A stretch of DNA of 64,000 bases from positions 124,001 to 188,000 of the forward strand of contig JBAJFG010000588.1 of the NCBI GenBank assembly GCA_037903475.1, in the 5' to 3' direction. Under the pieces are notes generated by a model, which saw only the letters and a program-made list of their open reading frames with translations, searched no databases and was not told the DNA's origin. Below, piece after piece: positions 1 through 16,000 of this stretch. The first letter of the stretch is position 1. Every line of letters starts with the position of its first letter. The position numbers and the translations under genes are program-made. The DNA comes from Ancylostoma caninum (Eukaryota > Nematoda > Chromadorea > Rhabditida > Ancylostomatidae).

Positions 1-3000
1 CCTAGCCTATATACCTGCGAGGAAATGCATATTCTGCCCTAGATTTGCTCGTCTCATATCCCCCCCCCGTTAGGTGAAAAAATACATACTAAAATTTCCT
101 ACTAAAAACAAGAATGTGTCATCGCCTCAGCATTTCCCACAACTCCTAAACGAATTCTTGGAAAACATACTCGAGGACAAGAGTGTCACTATGATTGACC
201 TGAGCAGTTGTTTGTGCTTACAGCAAGAGGAACTCGCTCGAAAGATTGCTTCATGCAAATAACGATTCAATTCTCAAGGTACATTCAATTTAGAATGGTT
301 ACATGTCCCCAAATTATTCCGTTTAACGTTCTTCTGAGTCATTCTCTTATCGATTTGTTGACGTTTGTCGCTGTTTATGACTGTTTGTGCCAAGTTATTT
401 CGCAGCTCCGCTCGTTTTCCAGCTTAGCTTGACTGAAATCAAAAGGCTAATTTTAAGATCTACTTCTTTAACTTTTCTTTCAAGAAAGCTTAGCATCATC
501 TAGTAGAAAATATGGTGCATAGAGGTGTTGTAGCCTTTCCCGTGAAGGAAACGAGAGTAATCTCTTAGCGTGTCTGAAGAAATTCAACGTGAAATTAATT
601 GTCCTAAAATCTGTAGGAAAGCTCCAGAATCGTTAGGAAGAGGCCAAAATGAAATCCAAGCCTATCATTTTGAAGATCTCGAGCTCTTGATTTCAAAAAT
701 TTAGATGGAACTTCTTCAGACTGACATGTCCTAAGGCATTTTTTGAAAAAAAAAATCAAAATTTTCCTGTTAATACTTTTTGAAATCTAATTTTTGCGTA
801 GATTAGGTACTTTTATTCTTTTATTTCGACACAAATGTCCTGATACTGATGCCCGTGTACATGTCTGACTTTGAGTCTGACTCTATCCTAGTCCTGATGG
901 TTTCTGACGGGTTTCACGAGAAAAATAACTAACGATATTGTACTGTTCATGAATTATGGTTATCGCTCTTTTTCCTGACACAGGATGGAGGTCCATGAAC
1001 TTTGTAGCTGCTATCACTTCCAATTTCAAACCCTTTGGAGCTGGTGGTGAATTTTTCCTTTGAAAAAAAGTAGAGCACATTGAGTAAATAATTAAATAAT
1101 AGATTAATGATTAGCTATAGATGATCCTTTGGAATCATCTATAGCTAATTATTAATCTATTATTTAATTATTTACTCAATGTGCTCTACTTTGGTGGGCA
1201 AATGTTAAGAACAAATGAAAATTTGGAAGCTGAACAATTGCAGAATTATCTGAAACTCACTCCAAAATTCTAGAATGTTCTGGAAACGCCCTCTTAACTC
1301 GACATTCCCAGCAGATTCAGCCATTGCTCTAGGTATGTTTCTCATTTTTCAATGTACACAGCGACAGAAGCGAAAGATGAGGGGATCAATGAGAAAAACA
1401 TCTTACACCTCTGCTGCACTCGTCGCTGCCCCGGCCTGCCCCCGGTCTCTTCCCACATTAAATCAGTGAATTTGCCTCTCGTCGTTCGTTCAGTCGCAGT
1501 GATCCTATTAACCCACTAATCGGGCGATTATCGCTATTCACACTGCTATACTTTTCCATTGTGATTATCATAAAACCAATAAAAATTCGCTGTTCCATCA
1601 AAGTACACTTTTTCTCCCCGCCCACCAGCCATCATCACTTTTCTTCGATTGTTTGTTTTATAACTGTTTCCCTATTGATTGTTCTTACATCCTGTCAATT
1701 TCACGCTGCAGTTTCATGCACTATGTACGTGAACAAACAACAAGGACAGCAATGAATGTCAATCCAGGCTAACAAACTGCTTCAAAAGCCTTTTCGTTCA
1801 GGATCCAGAGCTCTAGCAGCGATTACTCTTCCGTTCTCCATCAAAATTCCGAACAAACTCCGTGGCGCTGCTGCAACGGCTCCACTTATCGGCCAGTGTA
1901 ATGCTGCATGCCGCGTTTTGACTTTTTCCTACTTGCCCGAAACCACCACATGACGTAAAATGTGTGCTCCGCTCTCAGCGGCGTCCTCGTCAGATCTGCG
2001 TGCTCATGCCTCGGTGCTTTTGACCCTCTTGAACTGGGTTTTCTGCGTTCTGGAGGCGAATATGTCAATATAACGGCTAAATCCTGGTATGGCTTGCAAA
2101 GCCATAATTCTCTGAACTTTTCGCAGTAAAATTAAACTTATTGTTAGTCACCTTGTGATGGGGAAATCTCAGAGAATCATCCTCTCCCTTCGATGTCTTA
2201 TTTCCTTTTCACGAGATCTAACCAGAACATCTGTTTCTGGATGCTCCAACTTATAAATGTGCTCACTTATTTTCTTCATTTGATATTTGCCTTGAGGCTT
2301 CTTCAAGACCTCTGCTTGAAGATAACGAGAAGGAAAAGACCTTTCAATACCTTTTCTTGAAGATAATAAGAAGGTAATCCACAAAGCCACTAAGAATGTT
2401 CGTACAGATTTTGAATTTCCCGGAACTATCTTAAAACTGAAAGCCGAAAATCTCTATAAAGTGCTCCAGAGCATCAAGTACACTAGAATCGATGAGAAAC
2501 CATGGAAGAATTAGTTCCGGAGCAAAAACTTTGGAAAAATGGAGTCGAACTGGACCATGAATTCTAACAAATCCCTAGAGATCTGCGCTTAAGCGACTGT
2601 AAGCTTAGTATCTTAGCTTTGAGTCCTTTTCCTAGACCTTATCTCATCTATTGTTGTGCTCACAGAACCTGGTTTTGTGAAAAAAATTAATTCCTAAGAC
2701 ATTTCTGGACAAATTTCGTTTCAAAGGCACTATTTAAACTCCTGAAGGAATACACCCTTCACCTGCTCGAGCACAATCTTCTTGACCACCAAATGGAGTT
2801 AATTATTAGCACAACAAAACAGGAAGTGACTGTCTTATTGTGATTCTTCTCGTGGACTGGATCTCTGGCATAGGGTCCTGTAAGAATCCGTGGCTTTGAG
2901 TTATTTTCCCTCGCTTAGTGCTCGATCGTTGCCTCACCAATTCCTTGATGAGTTTAATTAATCAAACGTAAGGGTTTTATGATGTCATAAGTCCCGAGTA

Positions 3001-3324
3001 ATCGTGTGAAAACTCATTGGTGCTACTGGGACTCATTTCTTCACAGTTTTCTCTTTGAATTTTGTTTGAACCACTCTATATCTTCTATTATCTGGCTCGA
3101 ATTTCTCTATGACGCAACTTGCTGCTTGAAAAATGTTCGATCAGATATAAAGAGGAACTCCTAAAAAGTCCAGGTTTTCTACTTTTCCAGAAAGATCTAA
3201 CTACGTCTCCACTTCAGTACCTTAGGTCCTTAATATATCTCTAAAATCTCTCCTTGGTCTCTTAGCGTGATGTCGCGAGTCCCGCTAGTATCGTCCCGTA
3301 TTCATCACCACCCACACACGATTT
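1..3324. other. intergenic, no gene recognised
   Basis: No reading frame with recognisable protein features or a convincing exon chain was found on either strand. A short open stretch near 74-262 ends in a stop and matches no family I know. The stretch holds a 9-base C run at 60-68 and a long hairpin at 1069-1190, and otherwise looks like AT-rich non-coding DNA upstream of the adenylate kinase genes. Confidence 0.55.
1069..1190. repeat. long near-perfect inverted repeat (hairpin)
   Basis: Bases 1069-1125 and 1134-1190 are reverse complements over 57 positions with one mismatch, separated by an 8-base loop (CCTTTGGA). The arms begin AGTAGAGCACATTGAG and are AT-rich. Such a hairpin is most simply a short foldback MITE, since I see no open frame in it. 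A transcript across it would form a long duplex suitable as a small-RNA precursor. No target-site duplication was clear. Confidence 0.85.
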
Positions 3325-3339
3325 GTTACCCATAGTAAC
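3325..3339. promoter_or_regulatory. X-box-like palindrome upstream of adenylate kinase
   Basis: The sequence GTTACCCATAGTAAC sits about 85 bp before the adenylate kinase start codon. Its half sites GTTACC and AGTAAC match the RFX/DAF-19 X-box pattern, but the spacer is three bases rather than the canonical two. X-boxes at this distance drive ciliary genes in nematodes, so regulation by an RFX factor is possible but unproven. Confidence 0.35.
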
Positions 3340-3424
3340 CGCTTAACTCGCGATTAAAATAGTGCGCAGCGTTTGACGTCTTCTCTACGTTTCCCCCTTG
3401 ATAATGTATGCTCTGCTCTACAGA

Positions 3425-4904
<1,480 letters not shown>

Positions 4905-5301
4905 GCGCCTTCGCTCTTTGAGCTCTTTGACTGTGACTTTGACTTCGCATTCCTGAGGGAGTCACCCATCTGAGAGCATTTCTCTTCAACATTTTTCCCA
5001 TTCATAGGAAAAAAAAACTACTTTACAATGTAGAGCTTGGCTGAGCGCGCTTTGCTGCAAGTTAGCTCTAGAAATCGATAGAGAATCCAAGCGGGGCGAA
5101 TTTTTCTGCAGCACATTTTACCCTTGTAAAAGTACACAGTTAACCCTTTTCCCAGTTTTTAGTACCATCTAAATCCTAGGTGATTAAACATGGGTTCCTA
5201 GGGACGTCCAGATTACAATTTATGTATTTAGCTTCTACTTAATCCACCAGCTTCAGCTCCATCCAGTAAAAAATTTACAAACCAAAAAATACGGATGGGT
5301 G
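4905..5301. other. 3' flank of adenylate kinase copy 1
   Basis: This stretch should hold the 3' untranslated region of copy 1. No second gene is seen in it. The nearest AATAAA signals are at 5393-5398, inside the MITE, and at 5609-5614, directly before the first recognisable exon of copy 2. The first exon of copy 2 must lie here or in the MITE but could not be fixed. Confidence 0.5.
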
Positions 5302-5580
5302 CCCCAGAGAGTGCGTGTGTAACTTTGTCTGCAATTACGCCCGCGACGTGGAGTTGGCCGTCAGATCAGCCGGTTCTAATTACAAAACAGAAATAAAGAA
5401 CAAAATGGTGTGCAAAAACCTAGTTTTCAAATCTATTTTAATGTTCTCCTACTGTCACTAGGTCAAATCCCCTATAAGGCGCATCCTGCGCCATCTTCTC
5501 CTCGGCTGAACAAGCAGAACAGCCATCCTACGCCGCGCCGCGGCCGTAATTGCAGACAAAGTCACAGGCACTCCCTGGGC
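5302..5580. mobile_element. MITE between the adenylate kinase copies
   Basis: The left arm near 5302-5340 and the right arm near 5541-5580 are inverted copies of each other over about 40 bases with a few mismatches. They share the core ACTTTGTCTGCAATTACG. No transposase frame is present, so this is a non-autonomous DNA element. The same core occurs at 32116-32133, where it is again part of an inverted repeat, so a small family is present in this genome. Confidence 0.75.
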
Positions 5581-5627
5581 TAGCCGACTCCATCTTTGCT
5601 CATATACTAATAAAGTGTAATTTGTAG

Positions 5628-8501
<2,874 letters not shown>

Positions 8502-10090
8502 ATCAAACTGTTCTCATGGAGAATTTACTTACTATCCATCGATAGGGTATCATAGATCAGATACGGAGTTTGCAGTTACCTTGTTAGCAATTGTATGTGC
8601 CTGCTTTTCCTCATAAATTTTTTTATATACGTACGTTTTGTTTTTTTTAACAAATAACAGAAAATGAACATAGAGCGTCCACTACATCCGGGGTACAGTA
8701 CTTCCTTGAAAAAAAAAGAAAACGATCTGTTCTCAACAACCCACACTAACACTTTCGCGACCTTACGCTTTCGACATGGTCTGCCGCACGGGACACGCTC
8801 AAGCACGCGTTTGTGCTCACCCGGTTGTGCACGTGGTCCCATGCGTGTCAACCGGTTGAGCACATTGCCATGAATGTGTTAAAATGGAACCTCCTCGGCA
8901 ACTGCCAGGGGCGGTATCGTTTTCCTGTGAGGTGTATGAACATCGAAGACTAGCGCTCATACCGTAGCGTACCCGAATATGAAATCATGGGTTGCAGTTA
9001 TTTGCGAAACAAATGAGCACGTGAATTACAGCAGTTAAGTAGATATACACATTGCTGTTTTCCTTCAGATCACTAAAACTGTTGAAGAGTAACACATCTT
9101 GTCAATAACTGGGCGAAATGTCACTTATCTGACCATTTTATGTTCATGTTCGCCTTGGTGAATTACTATTCACGCTCAAAATCCAAATTTTCGCTGTGCT
9201 ATGTTAAAACCTCTTTTTTGATGAAGCGACAGCTTACTGACGATATAAACTATCGACCTTCCGATGTGAATTTCTGGAACACGTGATGTGTGCTTTTTAC
9301 GAACGCAACTGGAACGCAACTGAATCAGTTCTAGCGCTCTCTACTTGTCATGTGAAACTGCCCTATTTTTGGAAAAACACCGCCTCATTTCAACAGTCAT
9401 CTTCATTTTATCCTAGATAATTTTGAAACTACAGATTCCAAAAGAGTTTATGAAGACCCACAACCTCTGCCAAAAGATACGATTATTCGGCGCTATTTTT
9501 CGCAACAATGTCTCTTGTCGAGCCGCAATGGTGGCGGCGCGAAGCATTTTGAGAACGCCCCAGCTCCCATGCCTGCCCATGAAAGAAATTTTGCAGAATG
9601 CTCAGTTCAGTAAAAAGGGACTAATAGTAGTAGTCGGAAAGTATGCGAAAAAATAGGTAAAGTTGCCAAGTCAAGATACTATGTATAAGCCATGAGGTTG
9701 AATCAAGCAAAGCTATGATACTCACTCACAGCCATTGACGAAGTTTTATGCGCTACTGATACTTTCAGATAACAGAACTACCCAGGAAAACATATTCTCC
9801 GTGGCTTTCGCTGCCATTTCAGCATAGTTTTTTCTCATCATTCCGCTGCAGGCTCTTCTGTGGCTATTCACAGAACAGCTATCTATTCAAGCTTCATCTC
9901 ACCAGTTTTGCGATTTTCGCACTGGTCGCATCAAGCGGAATAATCCGGACTGTCTTGCGCTTTTCTCTACTAGTACTATTATAAGAACACAAAGCACGCA
10001 ACGCGATTTCGCTGCGACATTTCACATTATGCGCGCCGGCCAACTCCGGTTCTTCTCCTACAAAAGCGAAGCAACGGCTTGCGTGATTCG
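8502..10090. other. intergenic between adenylate kinase 2 and secreted-protein gene
   Basis: No gene is recognised. A GC-richer patch at about 8760-8870 contains repeated CGGTTG and GAGCAC words. The last 100 bp before 10091, with a TATTATAAGAAC element near 9977, are the likely promoter of the following gene. Confidence 0.45.
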
Positions 10091-13000
10091 ATGAAACTGC
10101 TCCATGAATTCGTGCTGCTCCTCATCACCTATCATTTCATCAATGCTGAGGAAGCAGAGACACACGGTACGTTCTTTTTTACATTTGTTCAATTTATTTC
10201 TAAAATCAGACTGGGTTTTATACTTTTCCACATGTGGATATGCATTGATAGCTGTCAAAAGTTTAGCTGTTGTTAGTGATGCGAACTACTGATAGGAGTG
10301 TCCAAGACTCGGGGAGTGCTGAAGAAGCCATTTTTGCTGGCTAAGACGAGCTAAGAAAAAAAAGCGGCTAGAAAGCAAATTCCATGACTATTTAATATTT
10401 ACAAAGGAAATATCCCATAGTCATATCGGTCTTTCACGTCACCTATTCATTTAATTGAGTTCGCATAAGTTCTCTTCCACATACAATTAGTCAGAAACTA
10501 ATGCCCATTGATGGTACTCCTCTCTCTCCGTGGAAAAGGAAAAAAACGAGTGAATGACCAAACTTGACAGCTCCTCACAAGTGCATAGTTGCCTTCTCAT
10601 TCCAGGGTGACCCACCACGAAATTCATGGCATGCGCAGCAAGAAAGTTGCCTGAATGGCCCAAAACGTCGAGTACAAAGCCTAACAGCATCGCCTCTTAG
10701 TTGCACATTCATAGAAGAAGAGGAGCACCAACTCAAATACTATTATTGTAGCCGTATTCTTTTAAAACAAAAAAAATGTAGCAGATAGCCGCAGATGGGG
10801 AGGTACCATTCAACGGACCTAGTAGGGCCTAATCGAAGAGCTGTACCAGGACTCAGAGAAGAGGTACTGCTTGTTCCACCGTCTAACTCTGAAAGTTTCA
10901 TAAATTTGTGGAGAAAAATCGAAAATCTTATCCTGTACAATACAACCATTCCGATGCTTTATATACATACAGTCGCGGTCAAAAGTATTGCAACAACTGG
11001 TTTTTCGAGTATAACTTTTTGGGGGATACTTCAATTCGTGCAATTCCAAATATATACTATGGCTTACTACCATGGCTTCCAAATAAATTGAACTTGTTTT
11101 CATCGGTAAACAAGACCTTACTCCAATCTTGGGGTGTCCAGTTCAAATGGCGGAGAGCAAATTGGACTCTTGCTCTTCTATTCTTAGCATTTATCAGGGG
11201 TTTCTTGGCTGGACGATTGACCATTGAGATGTGCAGCACGTAAACGACGACTAACAGTACTGCGGCTGATGTTGGGTCCGTCGCTGGCATTGAATTCAGC
11301 CGCAATATCAACAGACGTGAGACTGGGATCGGATTTGGAGAGCCGGATGATGCGCCCATCTTGACGATTAGAAGTCAGTCGCGGTCTGCCTGGTCTCACA
11401 GCATTGGAAACTGACAGCCTAGCTTCGAATCTCGAAGAAATACGAGATACAGTGCACCTCGGGATCTTTAGAATCTTTGAAATGGCCGTTACCGTCATTC
11501 CAGAGCTTTTCATGTCCACCACAGCTCTTCTGACAGGAATGGGAACCTCAGATTTTTTCGGCATCTTTGAGAATTGACACCTTAACTAAAACCACTGTGG
11601 GGCAAGCGGAGGATAGGCATGAGAAAAATTTACGAACTGAACTGAAAAACGCAAAGTGCCACTACTTTGCGAAAACGAACCTCCAACAAAATTCTCTCTT
11701 GCAGGGCTGCAACTGACCGCACGATGACCGCTCTTATTTTGCAAATTAGTTCCGTCATATGCTTCAACATAATCGGCTATCATGATATGTATTGAGAAAG
11801 AAGTCGAGTTACACTCGAAAAACAAGTTGTTGCAATACTTTTGACCGCGACTGTATGTACCAATGGCAGACGCAGGGAGAAGACCCCTCCCGGGAATGAG
11901 TGGCCAAATTTTCGAAGTTACTTTGTAGAACAAATAAAAATTTTCTATATTATTATTGTGCCAACCAGGTTAGGTTTGATAAATGGATATATTTGTTTTC
12001 AGTCTGACGTTTCGTCGTAATTGTCGTCTTCGGAGGCCTAAAAGTGGTTCATTAATTTTGAACCTTCTCCCAAGCTTGCACCTAAAAAAGCATTCAGGAC
12101 AAAAGATGAAATCATTCTGAATCCAATGTTAATGCGGAGCAGTCCGCACCAATCTTGGCTGTCGTTGCGGACAAGTGGGAAATGTCACATTGTTTGAGAT
12201 GCAATCTATAGCTCGCACAACGACACGAACGGCAGAAAGTCACTTGTTATTGAATACCTACCCTACCTATCCCACCTTTCATTTCAGATGAAGGCAGCGC
12301 AGCCATCCAGAAATGCATTTTCGAGCTGAACTGCGGAATGACGCTGTCTTGGTTAGCATACTCAATGACAACATTGAAAAGCAGTTAGTTCGGAATCGGC
12401 TCTACGACAAGAAATATTTATCAGAGAATTGCATGGTATGTCAGCAAGGAAAGAAGGGCGATCGCACAAAGATAGGGGCAATATATGAAATTGAATGCTC
12501 GGATTGTAACGCGCTGTATATACTCAGATAACTGGATAAGGCAAACGCAGCAGAACCTGCAAAGCCACACCCCCAACAAATGGAAGGCAGACATTGCTGT
12601 CTGAGGAAGAACTGCTGAATTCCGACTGCTGCGAGCAGCAAACCCTGTGTTTCGACTGTGTTGAGAGGGCTAGCTGCTGCCCGATAAACTGTAGCGTCGT
12701 TCAAGCTGCTTTCTCCCCTCATGTCCCGCGTTCTACCTGCCCCGCGTGGCGACCCACCCCTGGGAGGTGTATATAAGCCGGTGGTTGAGCATCAGATCTC
12801 AGTCGTGTCTTCGCGATCCTAGGTTTGATGCATGCGAAACAGTTCATCCCCCCCCCCCCCCGAAACACAGCCTTTCCGGGCAAACACAGCTCGTGGGGCG
12901 ACAAAATAAGCTTTCACCTTGCTGTGTAACTGCTGTTGAAAAGTGTTCGGCCCGGAATCTCTGAGTATGGGAGATCGGAAGAGCGCTCAATGTGCGCGTA

Positions 13001-16000
13001 GAGGAGCATTTAGCGAGCAAGAAGAGAGGAAGTCTAGTATCACCGCTTGACAGACACAGGAACGAAACGCATCACGGAAGCAACTTCAATAATAGATGCA
13101 CGATCTTGGGATGCGAAGTTGAGATTTCGGAGAGGAAAGCGCTCGAGGCTTTCTTGATTACTGTAGAGAATCCGGAATTGGGCTGGCTCAAAATAAATCT
13201 GTCCACCTATCAAACCTGGTTGGCACGATAATGGTATAGACGATTAAGACACAATGCCCAGGTTTCAAGACGAAAGAACATGGAAATTAACAAGTTTATT
13301 GCATAACCTTATTTTTTACTGTTTATCATTACTATTCACTTTAGAATATTTATTATTAATTAACTGCTATTGAAATTAATATTTTCATTAATGTTATTAT
13401 TCCATTTGGGCCCGCCGAGTGGCGGAGTTGCCAGTTTTTTTCCAATGCCCCCCTTCACCGCCTCCCCCACTAGCTAGCAACTCCTGCGTCAGCAACAGAT
13501 ATGTACATATATGTATGTTGACAATAGAGGTGGTCATCCCCTGATATACATCATTTTTGATGTATATTGATTGATATGGAGTCATTTACAATCAATGCAT
13601 ATCACGAATGAAATCGACATGGCGACGAAGACGCTTCTTGGTACACTCCTCCAATAGTACACCAGCCTTCAGCTTTTAACATAATGAAATGAATGAAAAT
13701 TTTCAAAAATTCCGAAAAACAGGTGAACAAAAAATTGGTTAACAGAGTACTACTGGTGCCATCCCCAGAATTCAAAGCCATATGGCTGCACTTGCTTTTT
13801 TACACACAGTAGGCGTGAATGATGGTGCGTTTTTTTTGAGGCCTCCAGAAGCATGCGGCGCGATCGCGCTGCTCGTGCTAGTGTCCTTTTCGCGACAGCA
13901 AAACATAGGGTTTTCTCGATCGTTGTCTTGTTTTCTTGATTGTTAACATCAAATGTGATGAAAAACTATCAAGAAAGCGCTGACGCACCACTACAGCGCC
14001 AATTCCAGCGCGAGCGGCGCGTCCGCGTCGCGTACTCCCGTGTCCGTAAAAACGTGCCACCGTCGACGCTCACTGTATATGAAGTATCTCATCATAGAAG
14101 TGCGACTTGATTACGTCCTTCAGAGGATTTCATATTTTCAGCCGGTCCTTCTCGATTTTTTCGTAAAATGAAGCAATTTTCTATTTTTTTTTTCAGAGAA
14201 TGTCCCTTATAAGTCCGACAGCGTACCAACCTACAGCAGGCGCACTCCGTACCAGGACGAAGGAGAATTTCCTGAGCCAGTGTTCGGTATAGCCCATGGA
14301 CACCCATACAACAGAGAGAAGAGTGAAAAAGACAAGGAAGGCAAAGGACATATTCCACCTGGAAGACAAGGACATCGTGAAGAAGGGTCAGGAAGACACG
14401 ATGCAGCTAGAAGCGATCACCACTTCCCTCCAAAATTTGTACAAGATGCGGAGGAGGCTATCGGAAAGAACATACCAAGGAATCACAGAGTGAAGCTTAG
14501 ACCTTCGTTGCATTTCGTGAGACCGGAAGACGGAGATGCCTCAAGTAGTGGAGAAGACAGTGGACGACCAACACGGGAACCACTGGAGTGGGGGCAGGAA
14601 GGAGACTATGGTCCCGTGGGTCAAAGGACCCCTGCAGACACTGGCGAAGAGCGTTTGGGCAGACGGCAGAGACTTGAACCAGAGAGTTCTCCGGAGGACT
14701 ACGAGGAGCTGCGCCCTCGTCCGCAACCACCACGAATTCGCCGACCCCATCACCCAAACGGACGAGCGTTGAGAGAGAATGGAGATGGTTCAAATTCCGA
14801 TCGTACGGATGGGAAATACTACGAGGATTCTGGCGAGAGGAATAGAGGCAGGAAGCCAGAAAGAGATCAAAGAGGTTCTAGAAATAACCCAGAGCGGGGA
14901 AAAATTGTTGGAGTAGACATGCAATTGGTAGCAGGAGTATATCCGCGCAGATGGAGAACCCGTGATAGTGGACGTGAAGTACCAGGAAGATTTTCGCCAC
15001 TAAGTGGTCCATATTCAGAAAGAGGTGAACAGGGAGAAAGACGAAAAAGTGAGCCTGACGGGTGGATTAACGGTGATAAACATGAGTCACGGGAAGGACA
15101 CGGCGAACCAAGTCCTTCCCCGGCAGAAAAGGAGATCAGCAGAGTGCAAGAGCCAAGTCCCAGTGATACGACTACACCTGGTGCTGGATCAGATGGTCCA
15201 GCAGCACAACGATCTCACTACGGTCAGTTTGATCGTTATTTTCTGCGGCCGGATGCAAGTTCTGAACAAGGTTCGGAAGGCAGTGATCAGCATTCACGAC
15301 AACACGGTGAGTATAGCTCAGAATATATTTGTTTGGAACTATCGGGTTGAGAAATAAGTTCGTGACATTTCCATATTGCCATAATTTCCATATTTTCATC
15401 CAGTTTGAGTCTGTAACAAATGAATGTGAAGCACTATTTTGTAGAGCTATCACTTAGATGACTACATATCGGTGATTTTCGCCAGAAATTTTCGGAGGAA
15501 ATGTGAGGGATGTATCACGAAATTAATCGGAATTTACATGGATTTCAAATGGAAACCGGAAAAATTGCACAGAATTGCAAAATTGCAAATTGCATAGTGT
15601 ACCCAACTTAGGACCAACGACCTAGAATGTCCAGACTAGGCATATATTCAAGAAATTTTCTTGCAGCAACAAAATTTCTTTCTAAAATGAACAAAACTGG
15701 GGGATGAAAGTGGGAAAATTGTAAAAAATGAAGTCCATGGAGTGATTGGTAAATAACTGAAAAACTTGCGATTGGGTGAACTGAAGGATGAGTGAGCAAA
15801 AGAAGTGAACGAGCTCATAAAACAAAATGCTGAAATGTCCGAAAATTTTGAGATCTATTTCCCTTACACATATTGCAGCTCCTTGATCTGTCCCACATAA
15901 TTCTCCATCTAATATATTTCATAGATTTTCATCCAAAATATGCGGAAAATAGGTAGGAAATGCTTTGCCCCCAATTATGTGATTTATTAGAAAATGTAAT

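Noticed and set aside
12970..12983. AGATCGGAAGAGCG, identical to the start of a common sequencing adapter
   Set aside because: It is in frame with the GIY-YIG fragment, encoding the E-x-G-R block that the family has at this position, so it is natural sequence and not adapter contamination.
14497..15357. Several other frames overlapping exon 2 of the charged secreted protein
   Set aside because: They are out-of-frame readings of the purine-rich exon; only one frame joins the signal-peptide exon and exon 3 in phase.
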